From Nemertoderma westbladi (taxonomy: Eukaryota > Xenacoelomorpha > Nemertodermatida > Nemertodermatidae), in assembly GCA_032718475.1 (NCBI GenBank), contig JAUCBJ010006508.1, positions 1 through 52,232 of the forward strand: a stretch of DNA of 52,232 nucleotides. Direction: 5' to 3'. The notes under the pieces were generated by a model that did not search any database, was not told where the DNA came from, and saw only the letters and a list, made by a program, of their open reading frames with translations. Position 1 is the stretch's first letter; every line of letters starts with the position of its first letter. Shown piece after piece: positions 33,727-44,148 of the stretch. The position numbers and the translations under genes were made by a program.

Positions 33727-33731
33727 TTGCT
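33727..33731 (+). other. Target-site duplication (left) of the BEL element
   Basis: TTGCT immediately before the left LTR. The same five bases follow the right LTR at 44678-44682. Five base pairs is the normal length for BEL/Pao. Confidence 0.92.
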
Positions 33732-34260
33732 TGTTAGCTTATTCAATCCCGCTAACACCCCATAAAGTTAAGCCGACAAGCAATATTGGGGGGCCACGAG
33801 ATTGGGTAATCAATCACTCGTGCCACCCCAATAAGAATGGGAAGGAGAAGCACACAATAAGGGTCAGGGGCCAAACCCCTAACCCAGAGAGAACAGGTGG
33901 AGTGAACGGGAACACTCCAAAGGGCGCCAACAAGGGTATCAACCAATCAGAGGGGGGAAAGGCATCGATTAGGTAGAGTAACAAGGCCAACCGTGCAATA
34001 TAGCCAGTTGGCAGTAATCATTTCATTCAGTTATCTCAGTATCATATTGGTGCTAGTTAGGTTAGATAGTTTAGCTAGGGAAGGACCGGGACTTTAGTTA
34101 CCGTATCCCGCCTTCCGTGTACGACAATCCATATCTATATCTATATCTTTATACCAGTTATTATACACAACGAACGACACGAACTCATTTACTTTCACAC
34201 ACGGCGGGGACGCGTAAACTAACACCGGATAAACCGGGATCCTTCCTGGATCCCGTCACA
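33732..34260 (+). repeat. 5' LTR of the BEL element
   Basis: Starts TGTTAGCTTATTCAATCCCG and ends GGATCCCGTCACA (TG...CA). A TATATC-rich stretch near 34133-34150 could serve as the core promoter. The open frames inside it are shared by both LTRs and have no recognisable product. No clear tRNA primer-binding site could be identified right after the LTR. Confidence 0.95.
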
Positions 34261-34360
34261 GTAACTAAACCCTTCGGTAGCTAGTTAAATCGGAGCTGCC
34301 GCCCTAGATAAACTCAGCGACTACCATCGACTACCAGCCACCAATCTAGAGATAAAGGAG

Positions 34361-35473
34361 ATGAGTCGGTCAGGTGAGACGACGCCAACGCGGACCCCGG
34401 ACGAAGAATTAACGATCCGGGAGGCCACAACCAGGCGGTACAGACCCACAACGCCGGACCCATCGGTAACGGGTCATCCGGCAGCTCAGGATGAGGGGGG
34501 CCGCCTGGAACCCGAGGTCGAGCCAAGAGAAGGAGAGAGCGAGACGGAGGGAGACGGAGACGAGTCGACACGAGACGTGGGTCGACGTACCGATGTCGCC
34601 AGCCAGCCACAGGCTGAGGGCGACGAGCGGCCCACCGAAACGGCGATGGTGGGGCCGACGGTACGACGCCGGACCCGAAGAGACGGAGGAGATGTCGGTA
34701 CCGATGTCGCCGGCCAGCCACAGGCCGAGAGCAACGAGCGGCCCACCGAAACGGCGACGGTGGGGCCGACGGTACGACGCCGGACCCGGAGAGACGGACT
34801 AGAGGTCGGCGACGAGGACGTCGGGGTTTCTGAGCGACTTCGACGGGCCTACAACGCGACCCGGAGACTATTAAAGGAGGCCAGAGGAGGGACGACGATG
34901 GACAAGGTAAAACTAAAGAGAAGACTAGGTGAGTCGAATAAACATTTTTATTATCTAATGCGCTTCGGGCAAAGAGGACTGGCCGAGGAGAGAGCGAGAG
35001 GGGTTGCCGAGGAACTGTATGACTTATGGCGGTATAGGGGTATAGAACCTAGCGTAGTGTACGTAGGGCCGTACTTAGTCGATGCCCGGGGACTAAAATT
35101 AGTGGGTTGGGAGAGACCTGAGGAGGGCGAATCCGAGGTTAACCCCGAGGATTCTGCCTCGTCGGTCGGAGGAAGTTCCGGGAGGCGGGGGAAAGTCAGT
35201 AGATCGGGAAGGCAGAGAGAGTCCGTCGTAACCGATAAGTCTGCTACATCCTCCGCGAAAGAAAGACTGGTGAGAGAGATAGGTGCCGCGTACCGTCTCG
35301 ACCTGATAGAGCAAGGTCAGAGGGAAATGGATAAACAGCTAGAGGAGGGGAGAATGCGTCTAGAGAGGGAAACGGCATTGATTAGAGAAACCGGAGAGAG
35401 GGCCGAAAGGGCTTTGAGAAGCCTTAGGGAGTGTGAGGAAATAGAGAAAAATAGTAGGCCACGTAGTTGGTAG
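34361..35473 (+). CDS. BEL element N-terminal gag-like ORF
   Basis: A 370-codon ORF in the 5' gag position. It starts with a low-complexity acidic/Thr-rich part. Two tandem ~37-residue modules follow (each with PTVRRRTRRDG), encoded by a ~111-bp duplication near 34591 and 34702. A conserved-looking central part (TMDKVKLKRRLGESNKHFYY ... VVYVGPYLVDARG) comes next, and the C terminus (EQGQREMDKQLEEGRMRLER) is a predicted coiled coil. The next ORF is in a different frame across two poly-G runs, so a single gag may have been split by G-tract length change or by sequence error. Confidence 0.75.
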   Translation: MSRSGETTPTRTPDEELTIREATTRRYRPTTPDPSVTGHPAAQDEGGRLEPEVEPREGESETEGDGDESTRDVGRRTDVASQPQAEGDERPTETAMVGPTVRRRTRRDGGDVGTDVAGQPQAESNERPTETATVGPTVRRRTRRDGLEVGDEDVGVSERLRRAYNATRRLLKEARGGTTMDKVKLKRRLGESNKHFYYLMRFGQRGLAEERARGVAEELYDLWRYRGIEPSVVYVGPYLVDARGLKLVGWERPEEGESEVNPEDSASSVGGSSGRRGKVSRSGRQRESVVTDKSATSSAKERLVREIGAAYRLDLIEQGQREMDKQLEEGRMRLERETALIRETGERAERALRSLRECEEIEKNSRPRSW

Positions 35474-35616
35474 GCAGGGAGTAGAGGGCCTGGTAGGCCA
35501 CGCAATAGCAGAGGGAGAGGCGGGGGTGAATAGACCCGACCGCGGTAGGGTTGATGTGTCGACTAGAGAGGGATATAGTAGAGGGGTGAGAGATAGCGAA
35601 GTTAGATGTGGCGAGT

Positions 35617-35680
35617 GGGGGGGGGGGGGGCTACAGGGGCCCCACAACAGCGAGTTAGCGGCGAAAAGGGGGGGGGGGGG
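35617..35680 (+). repeat. Two poly-G tracts between the gag ORFs
   Basis: Runs of about 14 (35617-35630) and 13 (35668-35680) G, in the only gap between the two gag frames. Confidence 0.9.
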
Positions 35681-35787
35681 CAGAGAGTGTCCTACAGCCG
35701 TCAGCGGATAATGCGCGGGCCGAAATAGGTAAACCGCAACACCCGGCGACGGAGAGTAATAGGGGGATTGCGAGTATCCCCAACGGC

Positions 35788-38013
35788 GTGCGACCGAGCA
35801 GAGAGAGACAGGTTGACGCTGTAAGAGGGCGGACGAAGCGTCGAGCCCGATCAGAAGAGGGAAGAAGAACAGTGGGGTTTAACCGGGAGGTCGACGAGAG
35901 ATCTCACGAGCGGGAACACTCCACTGAAAGGAGAAGAAGAGAAGACAATAGTAGAAGTATCGCCGCGAACGATAGAAGAACGAGGACGGATAGCGAGCCG
36001 TCGGTAGTCGAGATGAGAACGGAGAGTCAGTGGGGTCGGACTCCGGGAGATTGCCGTCACCCCGGAGAGATGCGACCTGGTGAGGTGCATTACGCGCCGA
36101 TGGAGGGGTACGCGATGTACCGGTACGAAGACGAGAACAGTAGAGGGGGGGGGGGGGGGGGTCGAAGAGAAACTTTCCGACGGAATACACCTACCGATCG
36201 AGAATACGGTAGCCGCGGGGAGGATTATTCGAGAAGAATAAACTTCGATCCTGAGCGACACATGCAGACTGTAGGACATACTGTAGGCCTTACTGCACAT
36301 ACCATAGGCCATACTGAGAGAGGCAATGTAGGCGATAGGATAGCGCAGACAACGGGATTAAACCCAGAAGTCGCGGAATACGTACCGGCGAGTAGGCCAG
36401 AAGCTGATAGGCCTATACCGGTACCAGTACAGCAGTATGACTACAGCATGCAGGGACATAACATATACCCAGGGGAGGGGGGAATTATTGCGGATAGGTG
36501 TATGGGCCCCAATATATTAACATCAACCCCAATACCAAACATACCGGTGGGGGGGGGGGGGGGGGGGGGCAGGGTGACATTCCCCCATCACAATATACCC
36601 CCGATAGGAGCGAGAACAACGAGACCCTTGGATGAAAATAGGTCGTGTGACACAGAGATATGGAGGGGGCCGCTACCCCCGATGACATACCCAAGTCAAA
36701 GAAGATCAAGAAATAGGACGGACGAAGCGCACCAGACAGGAGAAACTATACAGCATCCATCGAACCCATTGGAAGTGCAGGCGATGGGGATGGCCACGTT
36801 GATCGATGCGTTGAAAACGAGGATCGAGTTACCACCCGTGGAACCATTCAAATTCGATGGGAGTAGGCCGGAAGAATATCTACAGTTTCGGCGCATGTAT
36901 AGTAATGAAATACTTACAAAAAACTTGACGCAGGCGGAGTGCCTAAAGTATCTGCAAGTATACACGGGAGGCCCAGCATACGACATCGTGAGGCAATATC
37001 AAGGAATAGAGGGCGGCTTCACGACAGCATGGCGGGCACTGGACAGGGAATACGGGCACCCGGCCAAGATCATCAGACAGACACTGAGAGGCATAACATC
37101 GGGTGGCCTACAGGATAATCCCGTTAGCATTAAGACGTTCGCTAACAAGGTCGAAAAGGCGCTAATCGTGCTGAAGACGCTAGACGCGCCATACGAGCTC
37201 AACGCATCCAATAACATCACCACGATAGCACAGGCACTACCAAACTGGCTGCGCAACAAGTGGAGGAAGATCGCTTTCTCCACTCGAGACAAGAAGGGTG
37301 TGGAACCGGGTTTAGAAGAAATGTCAAGCTTCTTAAACTACGAGGCTGAACTAATAACTGACCCAGTCTATAGCGAAGATAGCCTGGGAAAGGGACCAAA
37401 GACGGATTACCATAGACCGAAACCAGAGCACAATACATCAAACGCATTACCGAGGCTCAGGCAATCACTGCCATATGCAGCGACGCAGGGGACTGCAAGT
37501 CCACAGCTAGCCGAAGATAGGACAACACCATGGAACGGACAGGGGAACAATAACAACACGAATAAATATAACCCCAGTACGTCCAGTAGGCCGAATCCAA
37601 ACAATAAGAATAGTAGGGACTTTGGTACAAACGCAGCTGCGATACGCAATGCACTGTATAAAGAGGGCTACGACCCAAAGAGCAAATGCCAGCTACACGC
37701 AAATGCGCTTCATCAGACCATGAACTGCAGGTACTGGCAAGATCAGATAGATTATGCGTTGAGCAATAAAATATGCTCGCGATGTGTAATGAGTGGACAT
37801 AGAGCAAGGGAGTGCGAGGAGAAGCCGGTAAAGTTTGGTCAGAGGAGAGGCCAGACGATGGCGACGAGCACAGTAGGGGCGAAGAAGAGAGGAACGGTGT
37901 TACTTGGAGTAGTACCCGTGCGAGTGATTGGGGAAGGCAATCGATCAGTAACAACACTAATGCTGGTTGATAGTGGAGCTGCCTTCACATTAGTCAAGGA
38001 ATGGGTGGATTGA
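35788..38013 (+). CDS. BEL element gag (capsid, nucleocapsid) with start of protease
   Basis: 741 codons. The N-terminal ~330 residues are Arg/Glu/Gly-rich with glycine runs encoded by poly-G (36145-36161, 36549-36569). Residues ~350-560 are a typical retrotransposon gag/capsid fold region (PVEPFKFDGSRPEEYLQFRR; AWRALDREYGHPAKII). A CCHC knuckle ICSRCVMSGHRAREC lies at ~662-676. The protease active site LVDSGAAFTLV is near 726-736. The frame then stops at 38011-38013, in the middle of the protease, whose remainder is found in the -1 frame of the overlapping RT ORF. No classical slippery heptamer is seen at the overlap, so an indel is more likely than programmed frameshifting. Confidence 0.9.
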   Translation: MRPSRERQVDAVRGRTKRRARSEEGRRTVGFNREVDERSHEREHSTERRRREDNSRSIAANDRRTRTDSEPSVVEMRTESQWGRTPGDCRHPGEMRPGEVHYAPMEGYAMYRYEDENSRGGGGGGRRETFRRNTPTDREYGSRGEDYSRRINFDPERHMQTVGHTVGLTAHTIGHTERGNVGDRIAQTTGLNPEVAEYVPASRPEADRPIPVPVQQYDYSMQGHNIYPGEGGIIADRCMGPNILTSTPIPNIPVGGGGGGGRVTFPHHNIPPIGARTTRPLDENRSCDTEIWRGPLPPMTYPSQRRSRNRTDEAHQTGETIQHPSNPLEVQAMGMATLIDALKTRIELPPVEPFKFDGSRPEEYLQFRRMYSNEILTKNLTQAECLKYLQVYTGGPAYDIVRQYQGIEGGFTTAWRALDREYGHPAKIIRQTLRGITSGGLQDNPVSIKTFANKVEKALIVLKTLDAPYELNASNNITTIAQALPNWLRNKWRKIAFSTRDKKGVEPGLEEMSSFLNYEAELITDPVYSEDSLGKGPKTDYHRPKPEHNTSNALPRLRQSLPYAATQGTASPQLAEDRTTPWNGQGNNNNTNKYNPSTSSRPNPNNKNSRDFGTNAAAIRNALYKEGYDPKSKCQLHANALHQTMNCRYWQDQIDYALSNKICSRCVMSGHRARECEEKPVKFGQRRGQTMATSTVGAKKRGTVLLGVVPVRVIGEGNRSVTTLMLVDSGAAFTLVKEWVD

Positions 38014-39848
38014 GAACGAGGCCAAGCAGAATGGCGGTGACAACCATCTCTAGCAAAGATGAGATCCTGGAGATGAGAACAGGACAGTGCGCAATTGCAG
38101 CAGTGGCACCGGGATGCGACTATGGGGCAACCATCGACCCCATCCAAGTGATAGAGTCAATTAATATCAATGCCAGGCGGCCAACCAACATCGAGGTCGA
38201 GCAATATAAATTCCTGGATGACATTGACTTCTCAATCCCAGACATGGACGTTAGGAAGGTATCCATCATAGTAGGAATGGACTGCCCAACGGCCCACGAA
38301 AGAATGCAAACGGTCTTCGGCGAAGACAAGCAGTGTGACCCGGTGGCGATATTAACACCATTCGGGTGGACGCTGAGTGGTCCAATCAAGAGTAAGATAC
38401 CATTTAGGATGTCGGAGACATCAGGATGCATGTTCGCGGGAACAATGCAGGAAATGGGTGATGAGGGAGCAGAGGAGCAGCTTAAAAGACTGCTCAGGCA
38501 AGATTTCGAGGGACTAAAAGAGACCGGGGTCGGGACCTCGGTAGAAGACAAGCAGGCTCTACAAAGCGTGGAGGAAACGATGACATGCAATGAGGGGCGG
38601 TATACTATAGGAATGGTATGGAAACTACCGAAGATACCGCTGCCCGATAATAGAGGGATGGTACTCACGAGACTCCGCAAGCTGAAACAAACACTAAAAC
38701 GGAGCCCCGAGAAGAATGAGTACATCCACAGAACGATTAAGAAGTACGTCGAGAAAGGGTGGGCCGTGGAGTTACCGGTCGACGAACCGAACACGGACAG
38801 GACATATTACCTGCCACTCCACGTGGCTTTAGACCCAAAGAAAGGTAAACTACGGATGGTAGTCGACGCATCGGCAAAGACCGACGGAAAATGCCTAAAT
38901 GACTACTTGTTAGAAGGCCCAAACATATACAATTCGGGCATAGAAGTGCTACTTAGATTTAGGAATGGGAAACATGCCTTCACGTGTGACATAGAAGGCA
39001 TGTTCAACCAAGTCCGTGTAACGGAGGAAGATAGCGACAGTCAGCGCTTCTTATGGTATAACGGCGAGGAAGAACCGTCGATAATACCTGCATATAAGAT
39101 GGTAGTACAAAACATGGGGGCCAAGTCGTCTTCATTTACGACGACTATGGCAGTCAGAGACACAGTGAAGGGGAAGGAAGATAGATACAGCACTAGGGCC
39201 GTCGATATGATTCGACGCGGCTTCTACGTAGACGACGGGATGGAGTCTGGAAATACGGTTAAGGAGATACTGGACACAGGGCGCGAGGTTCGCGACATCC
39301 TAAAAGGATCCGGCTTTAACCTGACCAAATTCCAATCCAGTTCGGAAGAATTTATTAAGGCGATAGAGGACAAGAGACCAGAATCGACCATGAATAATCC
39401 CACAACAGCCAAAGGGCAGGACATGGCGATTAAGAGAACAGAATCTCAACAGAAGGCATTGGGAATCGTGTGGAACAGAGAGACAGACGAACTCAAGTAT
39501 CAGCTGAGCCAGGAGGGCGCAGACATCCACACGAAGAGGGGCTATGTATCGTATATAGCAAGGATATACGATCCCCTAGGCCTAGCATCCCCATTATTAG
39601 TCACGGGAAAACAGATACTCAAGAGAGTATACAAATTGAAAGATGAGTGGGACGTAGAGGTACCAAAGGAAATCAAGAAACAGTGGAGTAAGTGGACAGG
39701 AGACTTGGAGAAGATGGGAACATACAACATGCCACGAGTGTATTTCCCGGATGGGAACATGACGAATCTGGGCGTCTTTGGAGGCGTACGGAGCGGCACT
39801 CTATTTAGTACAACGAGAGGGGGCTCAAAAGCCCAGACTAGCCTTTAG
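38001..39848 (+). CDS. BEL element pol: protease remainder and reverse transcriptase
   Basis: 615 codons. The first ~170 residues continue the protease and linker. Pao-type RT follows, with DPKKGKLRMVVDASAKTDGK, CDIEGMFNQVRVTEED (first catalytic Asp near residue 330) and RRGFYVDDGMES (YVDD near 408-411). The thumb/connection part (QQKALGIVWNRETDELKY) follows. All RT catalytic residues are present. The frame leaves the pol frame near 39775, exactly where the RNase H domain should begin, and the tail after that point is out-of-frame noise. Confidence 0.92.
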   Translation: MGGLRTRPSRMAVTTISSKDEILEMRTGQCAIAAVAPGCDYGATIDPIQVIESININARRPTNIEVEQYKFLDDIDFSIPDMDVRKVSIIVGMDCPTAHERMQTVFGEDKQCDPVAILTPFGWTLSGPIKSKIPFRMSETSGCMFAGTMQEMGDEGAEEQLKRLLRQDFEGLKETGVGTSVEDKQALQSVEETMTCNEGRYTIGMVWKLPKIPLPDNRGMVLTRLRKLKQTLKRSPEKNEYIHRTIKKYVEKGWAVELPVDEPNTDRTYYLPLHVALDPKKGKLRMVVDASAKTDGKCLNDYLLEGPNIYNSGIEVLLRFRNGKHAFTCDIEGMFNQVRVTEEDSDSQRFLWYNGEEEPSIIPAYKMVVQNMGAKSSSFTTTMAVRDTVKGKEDRYSTRAVDMIRRGFYVDDGMESGNTVKEILDTGREVRDILKGSGFNLTKFQSSSEEFIKAIEDKRPESTMNNPTTAKGQDMAIKRTESQQKALGIVWNRETDELKYQLSQEGADIHTKRGYVSYIARIYDPLGLASPLLVTGKQILKRVYKLKDEWDVEVPKEIKKQWSKWTGDLEKMGTYNMPRVYFPDGNMTNLGVFGGVRSGTLFSTTRGGSKAQTSL

Positions 39849-41121
39849 CAAAGCAAAGTCGACGCCGCCAGATTCAGCATCAGTTCCCAAGTTAGAATTG
39901 ACAGCTGCGAGACTAGGAGTTAGAGCCACAGCCTACCTAGTGGATACTATTCCCAACATAGTGGAGACACACTATTGGACGGACTCCATGGTAGTGCTTG
40001 GTTGGCTACATAACGAAAGGACGAGATACCCAATATTCGTCGCAAACAGATTGGACGAAATAAGGGCGACCACAGAACTGGAAAGGTGGCACTACTGCCC
40101 AACGGACGAGAACCCAGCGGATTTGTTGTCGAGGGGCGTGGTACGCCACACTTTCTTGAAGAAGGAAGAATTGTGGCAACATGGGCCACAATTTCTGAGC
40201 GATAAGGAAGCCTGGCCGCCGATGAGAAAGGTGGACCCGGGCTCAGAAGTAGTGTCAGAGGGAGAAGAGGGAGATTCAGAGGGAGAAGAGATATACTCCC
40301 AGATGGTGAGGGAGATTAGGGATGTGCAACCAAAACAAGAACTATGCGATAACCCGACGGATAAACTCCTCAGCTACAGTTCTAGTTGGTATAAGACCAA
40401 GAAACTAGTGGCGTACTGGAGAGCCTTCGGGAATTTCCTCGCGGGAGTTGGCAAAAACAAGATCAAGACATCCATAGATCTGGAAGGAGCGGCTAAGGCA
40501 ATCATCCGCTATGAACAACGGAAGAACTATGGCGACGAGGTAGAACGCGTCGGTAACCAACAGCACCTCCGACGGGACAGCGAGCTGATCACGCTGTCGC
40601 CACAACTTAATGACGACGGGATTCTAGTAATGAATTCTAGGGTGGGATACAACAACAGCATAGTCGTACCACCGAAACCCATCATCATTCCCACAGGATC
40701 GCCAATAGTCCACCAGATTATCTGGGACTCCCACAAATCGATATTGCATGGGGGCACCAACCGAACCCTCACAGAAATAAGGAGGACCTATTGGGTCAAA
40801 CAATTGAGGAAGAAGGTAAAAGCGGTAGTGGGGCAGTGTCAGACCTGCCGACGAGCGAAGAAGGAGCGAGCCATACAAGAGATGGCGCCACTACCAGCAA
40901 GTAGAGTAAGACAGCACGACCCGCCATTTACGCATTGCGGTGTGGACATGTTCAGGCCGATAAAGATCAAGGTGATGCGGCACACGGAGAAACGCAACGG
41001 TATCATCTTCGTATGTAACAACACGCGGGCGGTAGGGATAGAACTCGCCCAAGATGCAACCGCATCAGCATTCATTAATGCCTTAGAAAGATTTAGAGAC
41101 CGCAAAGGTGGCCCAGTGTAG
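39778..41121 (+). CDS. BEL element pol: RNase H and integrase N terminus, truncated
   Basis: Begins at EAYGAALYLVQR, inside RNase H. The sequence just ahead, where the first catalytic Asp normally stands (FGDAS-type motif), appears deleted along with the frame. KLELTAARLG and HYWTDSMVVLGWL supply later RNase H residues. The integrase zinc-binding domain (HKSILHGG ... CQTCRRAK, HHCC) and the first catalytic Asp (THCGVDMF) are present. After ERFRDRKGGPV a stop occurs where the SDNG (second catalytic Asp) and Glu motifs should follow. Confidence 0.9.
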   Translation: MEAYGAALYLVQREGAQKPRLAFSKAKSTPPDSASVPKLELTAARLGVRATAYLVDTIPNIVETHYWTDSMVVLGWLHNERTRYPIFVANRLDEIRATTELERWHYCPTDENPADLLSRGVVRHTFLKKEELWQHGPQFLSDKEAWPPMRKVDPGSEVVSEGEEGDSEGEEIYSQMVREIRDVQPKQELCDNPTDKLLSYSSSWYKTKKLVAYWRAFGNFLAGVGKNKIKTSIDLEGAAKAIIRYEQRKNYGDEVERVGNQQHLRRDSELITLSPQLNDDGILVMNSRVGYNNSIVVPPKPIIIPTGSPIVHQIIWDSHKSILHGGTNRTLTEIRRTYWVKQLRKKVKAVVGQCQTCRRAKKERAIQEMAPLPASRVRQHDPPFTHCGVDMFRPIKIKVMRHTEKRNGIIFVCNNTRAVGIELAQDATASAFINALERFRDRKGGPV

Positions 41122-41462
41122 ACCCAGATGACATACACTCCCGCCAGAGTTGGAAAGTCGCTAAAGCAATAAGCACAGAGTATTGGAGGAGGTGGGTAGA
41201 AGAATACCTACCCACACTCCATAAAAGGAGCAAGTGGAGGAAGCCGAATAGGGAGTTAAGAGTAGGAGATCTCGTAATCGTTACGGATGATACTATCATC
41301 AACAACCAATGGCGGTTGGCGAGAGTTGTAGGCACTTATTCCGACGAGGATGGAAGAGTCTGATCGGTAGAAGTGCGGAGAGGTGGTAAGATAGGTGCGA
41401 AGGACAGGAAAACCTACAGGAGAGCTGTAGGAAAATGCTGTCTGTTAGAAGGAGCACCTTAA
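41119..41462 (+). pseudogene. BEL integrase C-terminal tail after an internal deletion
   Basis: Directly after the stop, another frame reads WRRWVEEYLPTLHKRSKW and RELRVGDLVIVTDDTIINNQ, then WRLARVVGTYSDEDG. This is the DNA-binding C-terminal domain usual in BEL/Pao integrases (RW..EYL..L..R.KW; VGDLV). The stretch between the GGPV segment and this tail, which carries the catalytic Asp and Glu, is absent. One in-frame TGA at about 41361 breaks the tail. Confidence 0.85.
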
Positions 41463-41611
41463 CTTGGAGTTAGAGTAGAGTTTAGTCGTCCAAGATTTGG
41501 ACTGAGGGGGGTGGGATTGAGGGCGAGACGCCCTTCCCACACAAAAAATTAAAAATAAAAATAAAATAATAGTACATAGTAGGTACGCAGTTAGTAGGCA
41601 GAGTTAGTCAG

Positions 41612-42170
41612 TTAGTTAGGAGGTACGTAGTACCTAGAGTTAGTTAGTTAGAAGGTACGCAGTACCGCTAGTTAAGTAGAGAGTTAGAGGGTACGTAGTA
41701 CCGTCAGTTAGAGAGAGTTAGAGGGTACGTAGTACCGTTAGTTAGAGAAGAGTTAGAGGGTACGTAGTACCGTTAGTTAGAGAAGAGTTAGAGGGTACGT
41801 AGTACCGTTAGTTAGAGAAGAGTTAGAGGGTACGTAGTACCGTTAGTTAGAGAAGAGTTAGAGGGTACGTAGTACCGTTAGTTAGAGAAGAGTTAGAGGG
41901 TACGTAGTACCGTTAGTTAGAGAAGAGTTAGAGGGTACGTAGTACCGTTAGTTAGAGAAGAGTTAGAGGGTACGTAGTACCGTTAGTTAGAGAAGAGTTA
42001 GAGGGTACGTAGTACCGTTAGTTAGAGAAGAGTTAGAGGGTACGTAGTACCGTTAGTTAGAGAAGAGTTAGAGGGTACGTAGTACCGTTAGGTAGAGAGT
42101 TAGAGGGTATGTAGTACCGTTAGTTAGAGAGTTAGAGGGTACGTTACGTAGTACCGTTAGTTAGAGAGAG
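41612..42170 (+). repeat. 35-bp minisatellite in the BEL 3' region
   Basis: About 11 near-perfect copies of a unit containing AGAGGGTACGTAGTACCGTT, flanked by degenerate copies on both sides. The unit contains the 10-bp palindrome GGTACGTACC in partial form (GGTACGTAGTACC). It lies between pol and the extra gene. Confidence 0.93.
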
Positions 42171-42418
42171 AGTAAGAGGTAGAAGGGTATATAAGATATA
42201 GATATTAGTTAGCAGTTAGTAGCGAGAGGGGGGCATATGAGTACAGTTGGATAGGTCGTGTAGGCCGCGCGACATATACTGCTGTACTGCACAGGCCCAC
42301 AGAGTAGGCCAGAATGTGGATTAGGAGATAGAATAATCCATAGGCAGTAGCAAGTGGTAAGACAGTAGGATTAAAAATAAAATTAGAATAAGAATAGGGC
42401 TAAGAAGGGGAACAAATT

Positions 42419-43469
42419 ATGGTAACAGTAGTAAGAATAGGCAATAACTCAGAAATTCAGAAAGAGATAGGCCATCGAACTGAACTTAAACCACCTAAAC
42501 CCATCACTCATCACGTTTGCGCCTTGGCAAGGCACCACCTACGGGTGAGCGATCGGGCAGAGTTCGAGATGGCAGGCAAACTAGACGGGAGAGGATAGAA
42601 GCAGAGGAGAGGGAAGAGGAGGCCAGGACGCAGAGTTACGGCTTCGAGGAATAAGCAGCCTTAGACGAACTTCGTTGGGCTTCGTCAGGGAGTTCGGGGG
42701 AGTCTCTAGGGAAAGAACTGGGGTGGACGGTGGGATCACCGAAACAGTCGACGTCGGGATTGCAAGCGATGCCCATACCAGCGGGCGCCGAGGGCGAACA
42801 ACCGCAAAGGAAGTTAAGGGAGCTAGAGGGATGGAGAGCTACGGGCGAGAGCCAAGGCGGGAAGGGACATAGTGGGTCCACCGGGATACCGGGGTTGGGA
42901 CCACTGCGAGAGGAGGACGAGGACGACGACGAGTTCGGAGAGATGCCGCCCATCGAGAGGATAGGCCACTCGGACACGGACTGGGTTGGCGGGAGGGTGG
43001 TGACGGCCAGTGGGGCGAGAGCCTTCTGGGACAAACCCAGCAAGCGGGCCTGGCCTGGGTGCACAAGGAGCCGGCGATGGATTTCGCGGGGAGCACTATC
43101 AGGTTGGGCAAGCAACCGGGGACGGCACCACGGGTAGTATTCGGAGAGACGATGCCCGGGAGGGGCGAGGAGATCGACGTAGACAGGGACGCTAACGTCT
43201 AGAAGTTCGCCTATCAGCGACTCCACAGACCGCGGAGATCACTTGGGATGAAAGACGACGTGGGGCGGGAGACATTGGTACTCGGTTGCGGCTACTGTGG
43301 GAGACAGACCCACCAGGAAAAGAGCTGCTTGTACCGGTTCCAGTAAGGGACCAGCTGTCTCTACTGCCACGAGACGAGCCACAGGATGGGAGCGTGTCCA
43401 CGGTTGCAGAACCGATGTCCGAAGTGCAACTTTCGGGGACACCACGGATGCCAAGGAGGGATGGACTGA
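42419..43469 (+). pseudogene. Extra zinc-knuckle gene downstream of BEL pol, degenerate
   Basis: An ATG at 42419 opens 59 codons (to 42598). Related sequence continues in shifted frames (42601-42659, 42662-43040), then frame 3 to 43469, with at least two stops (TAG at 43199-43201, TAA at 43344-43346) and two frameshifts. The last third has three CCHC-like knuckles: CGYCGRQTHQEKSC, CLYCHETSHRMGAC and CPKCNFRGHHGC. The middle is acidic (REEDEDDDEFGE). A nucleic-acid-binding, nucleocapsid-like role is inferred. Its place, where some elements carry env, is unusual, but there is no signal peptide or membrane segment. Confidence 0.6.
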
Positions 43470-44131
43470 GGCTTTGATGTAGTGCGCCTGGAAGGCGCCA
43501 CGTGAGACGTGCGAACTATGTACAAAATTAAATAATGCGAATAATCATATAAGTACAATTTGTATGTACGTACGTAGCAATCAGTAATCTACAAATATAT
43601 ACGTTCGGAGTAAGTACTATAGTCATACAACCTTTCTCAATTAGCTACTGGGACTGGGGGGTAAACTGACTATGGCACTATGGACGAGACACCAGACGAT
43701 TTCACACTTCTTGAGTGCGACGGCATGGGAGGGGGGTGAGATTCGTCAGAAGGGATGAGATAATCAAAGTGGGGTTGAGGGACGGAGTGATAGTGCGAAG
43801 CGCGGAGAGAGTGCGGATGCAATTCTAGTGTGGAGGGGGAGGAATAAGAGGCTGAGTGAGGGACGAGGAGGTCCGAGGGTATGCGAGAGTTAGGGTGAGA
43901 GTGGAGAAGAGATAGGGCGAAAGTGTTGGGGAAACAAAAGTCGCGTGAGAGGTGAGCGCGATCGGCCCGACATGGGACGCCAGGCATAAAGGGTAGCGTT
44001 ATCATGCCCATAGGGAGCGGCCTGGAAAGCCGGCTCCGAGAGAAAATAATTCCACCCCACACCCGATACTAGATCGGGATCCAGCGGGATTGTAGCGCAC
44101 TTTTTGGTTGATGCTATCTTCTTACCGGGAA

Positions 44132-44148
44132 GATAGCATGGGGGGGAG
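44132..44148 (+). other. Polypurine tract before the 3' LTR
   Basis: GATAGCATGGGGGGGAG ends immediately at the LTR start. The GGGGGGGAG run is in the usual position for plus-strand priming. Confidence 0.75.

Noticed and set aside
33731-34000. Open frames inside the LTRs (both copies)
   Set aside because: Present because the LTRs are duplicates. No recognisable domain, and overlapping frames exist on both strands.
38001-38013. Programmed -1 frameshift between BEL gag/protease and RT
   Set aside because: The 13-bp overlap is suggestive, but no X-XXY-YYZ slippery site is present and the protease domain itself is cut. An indel is more likely.
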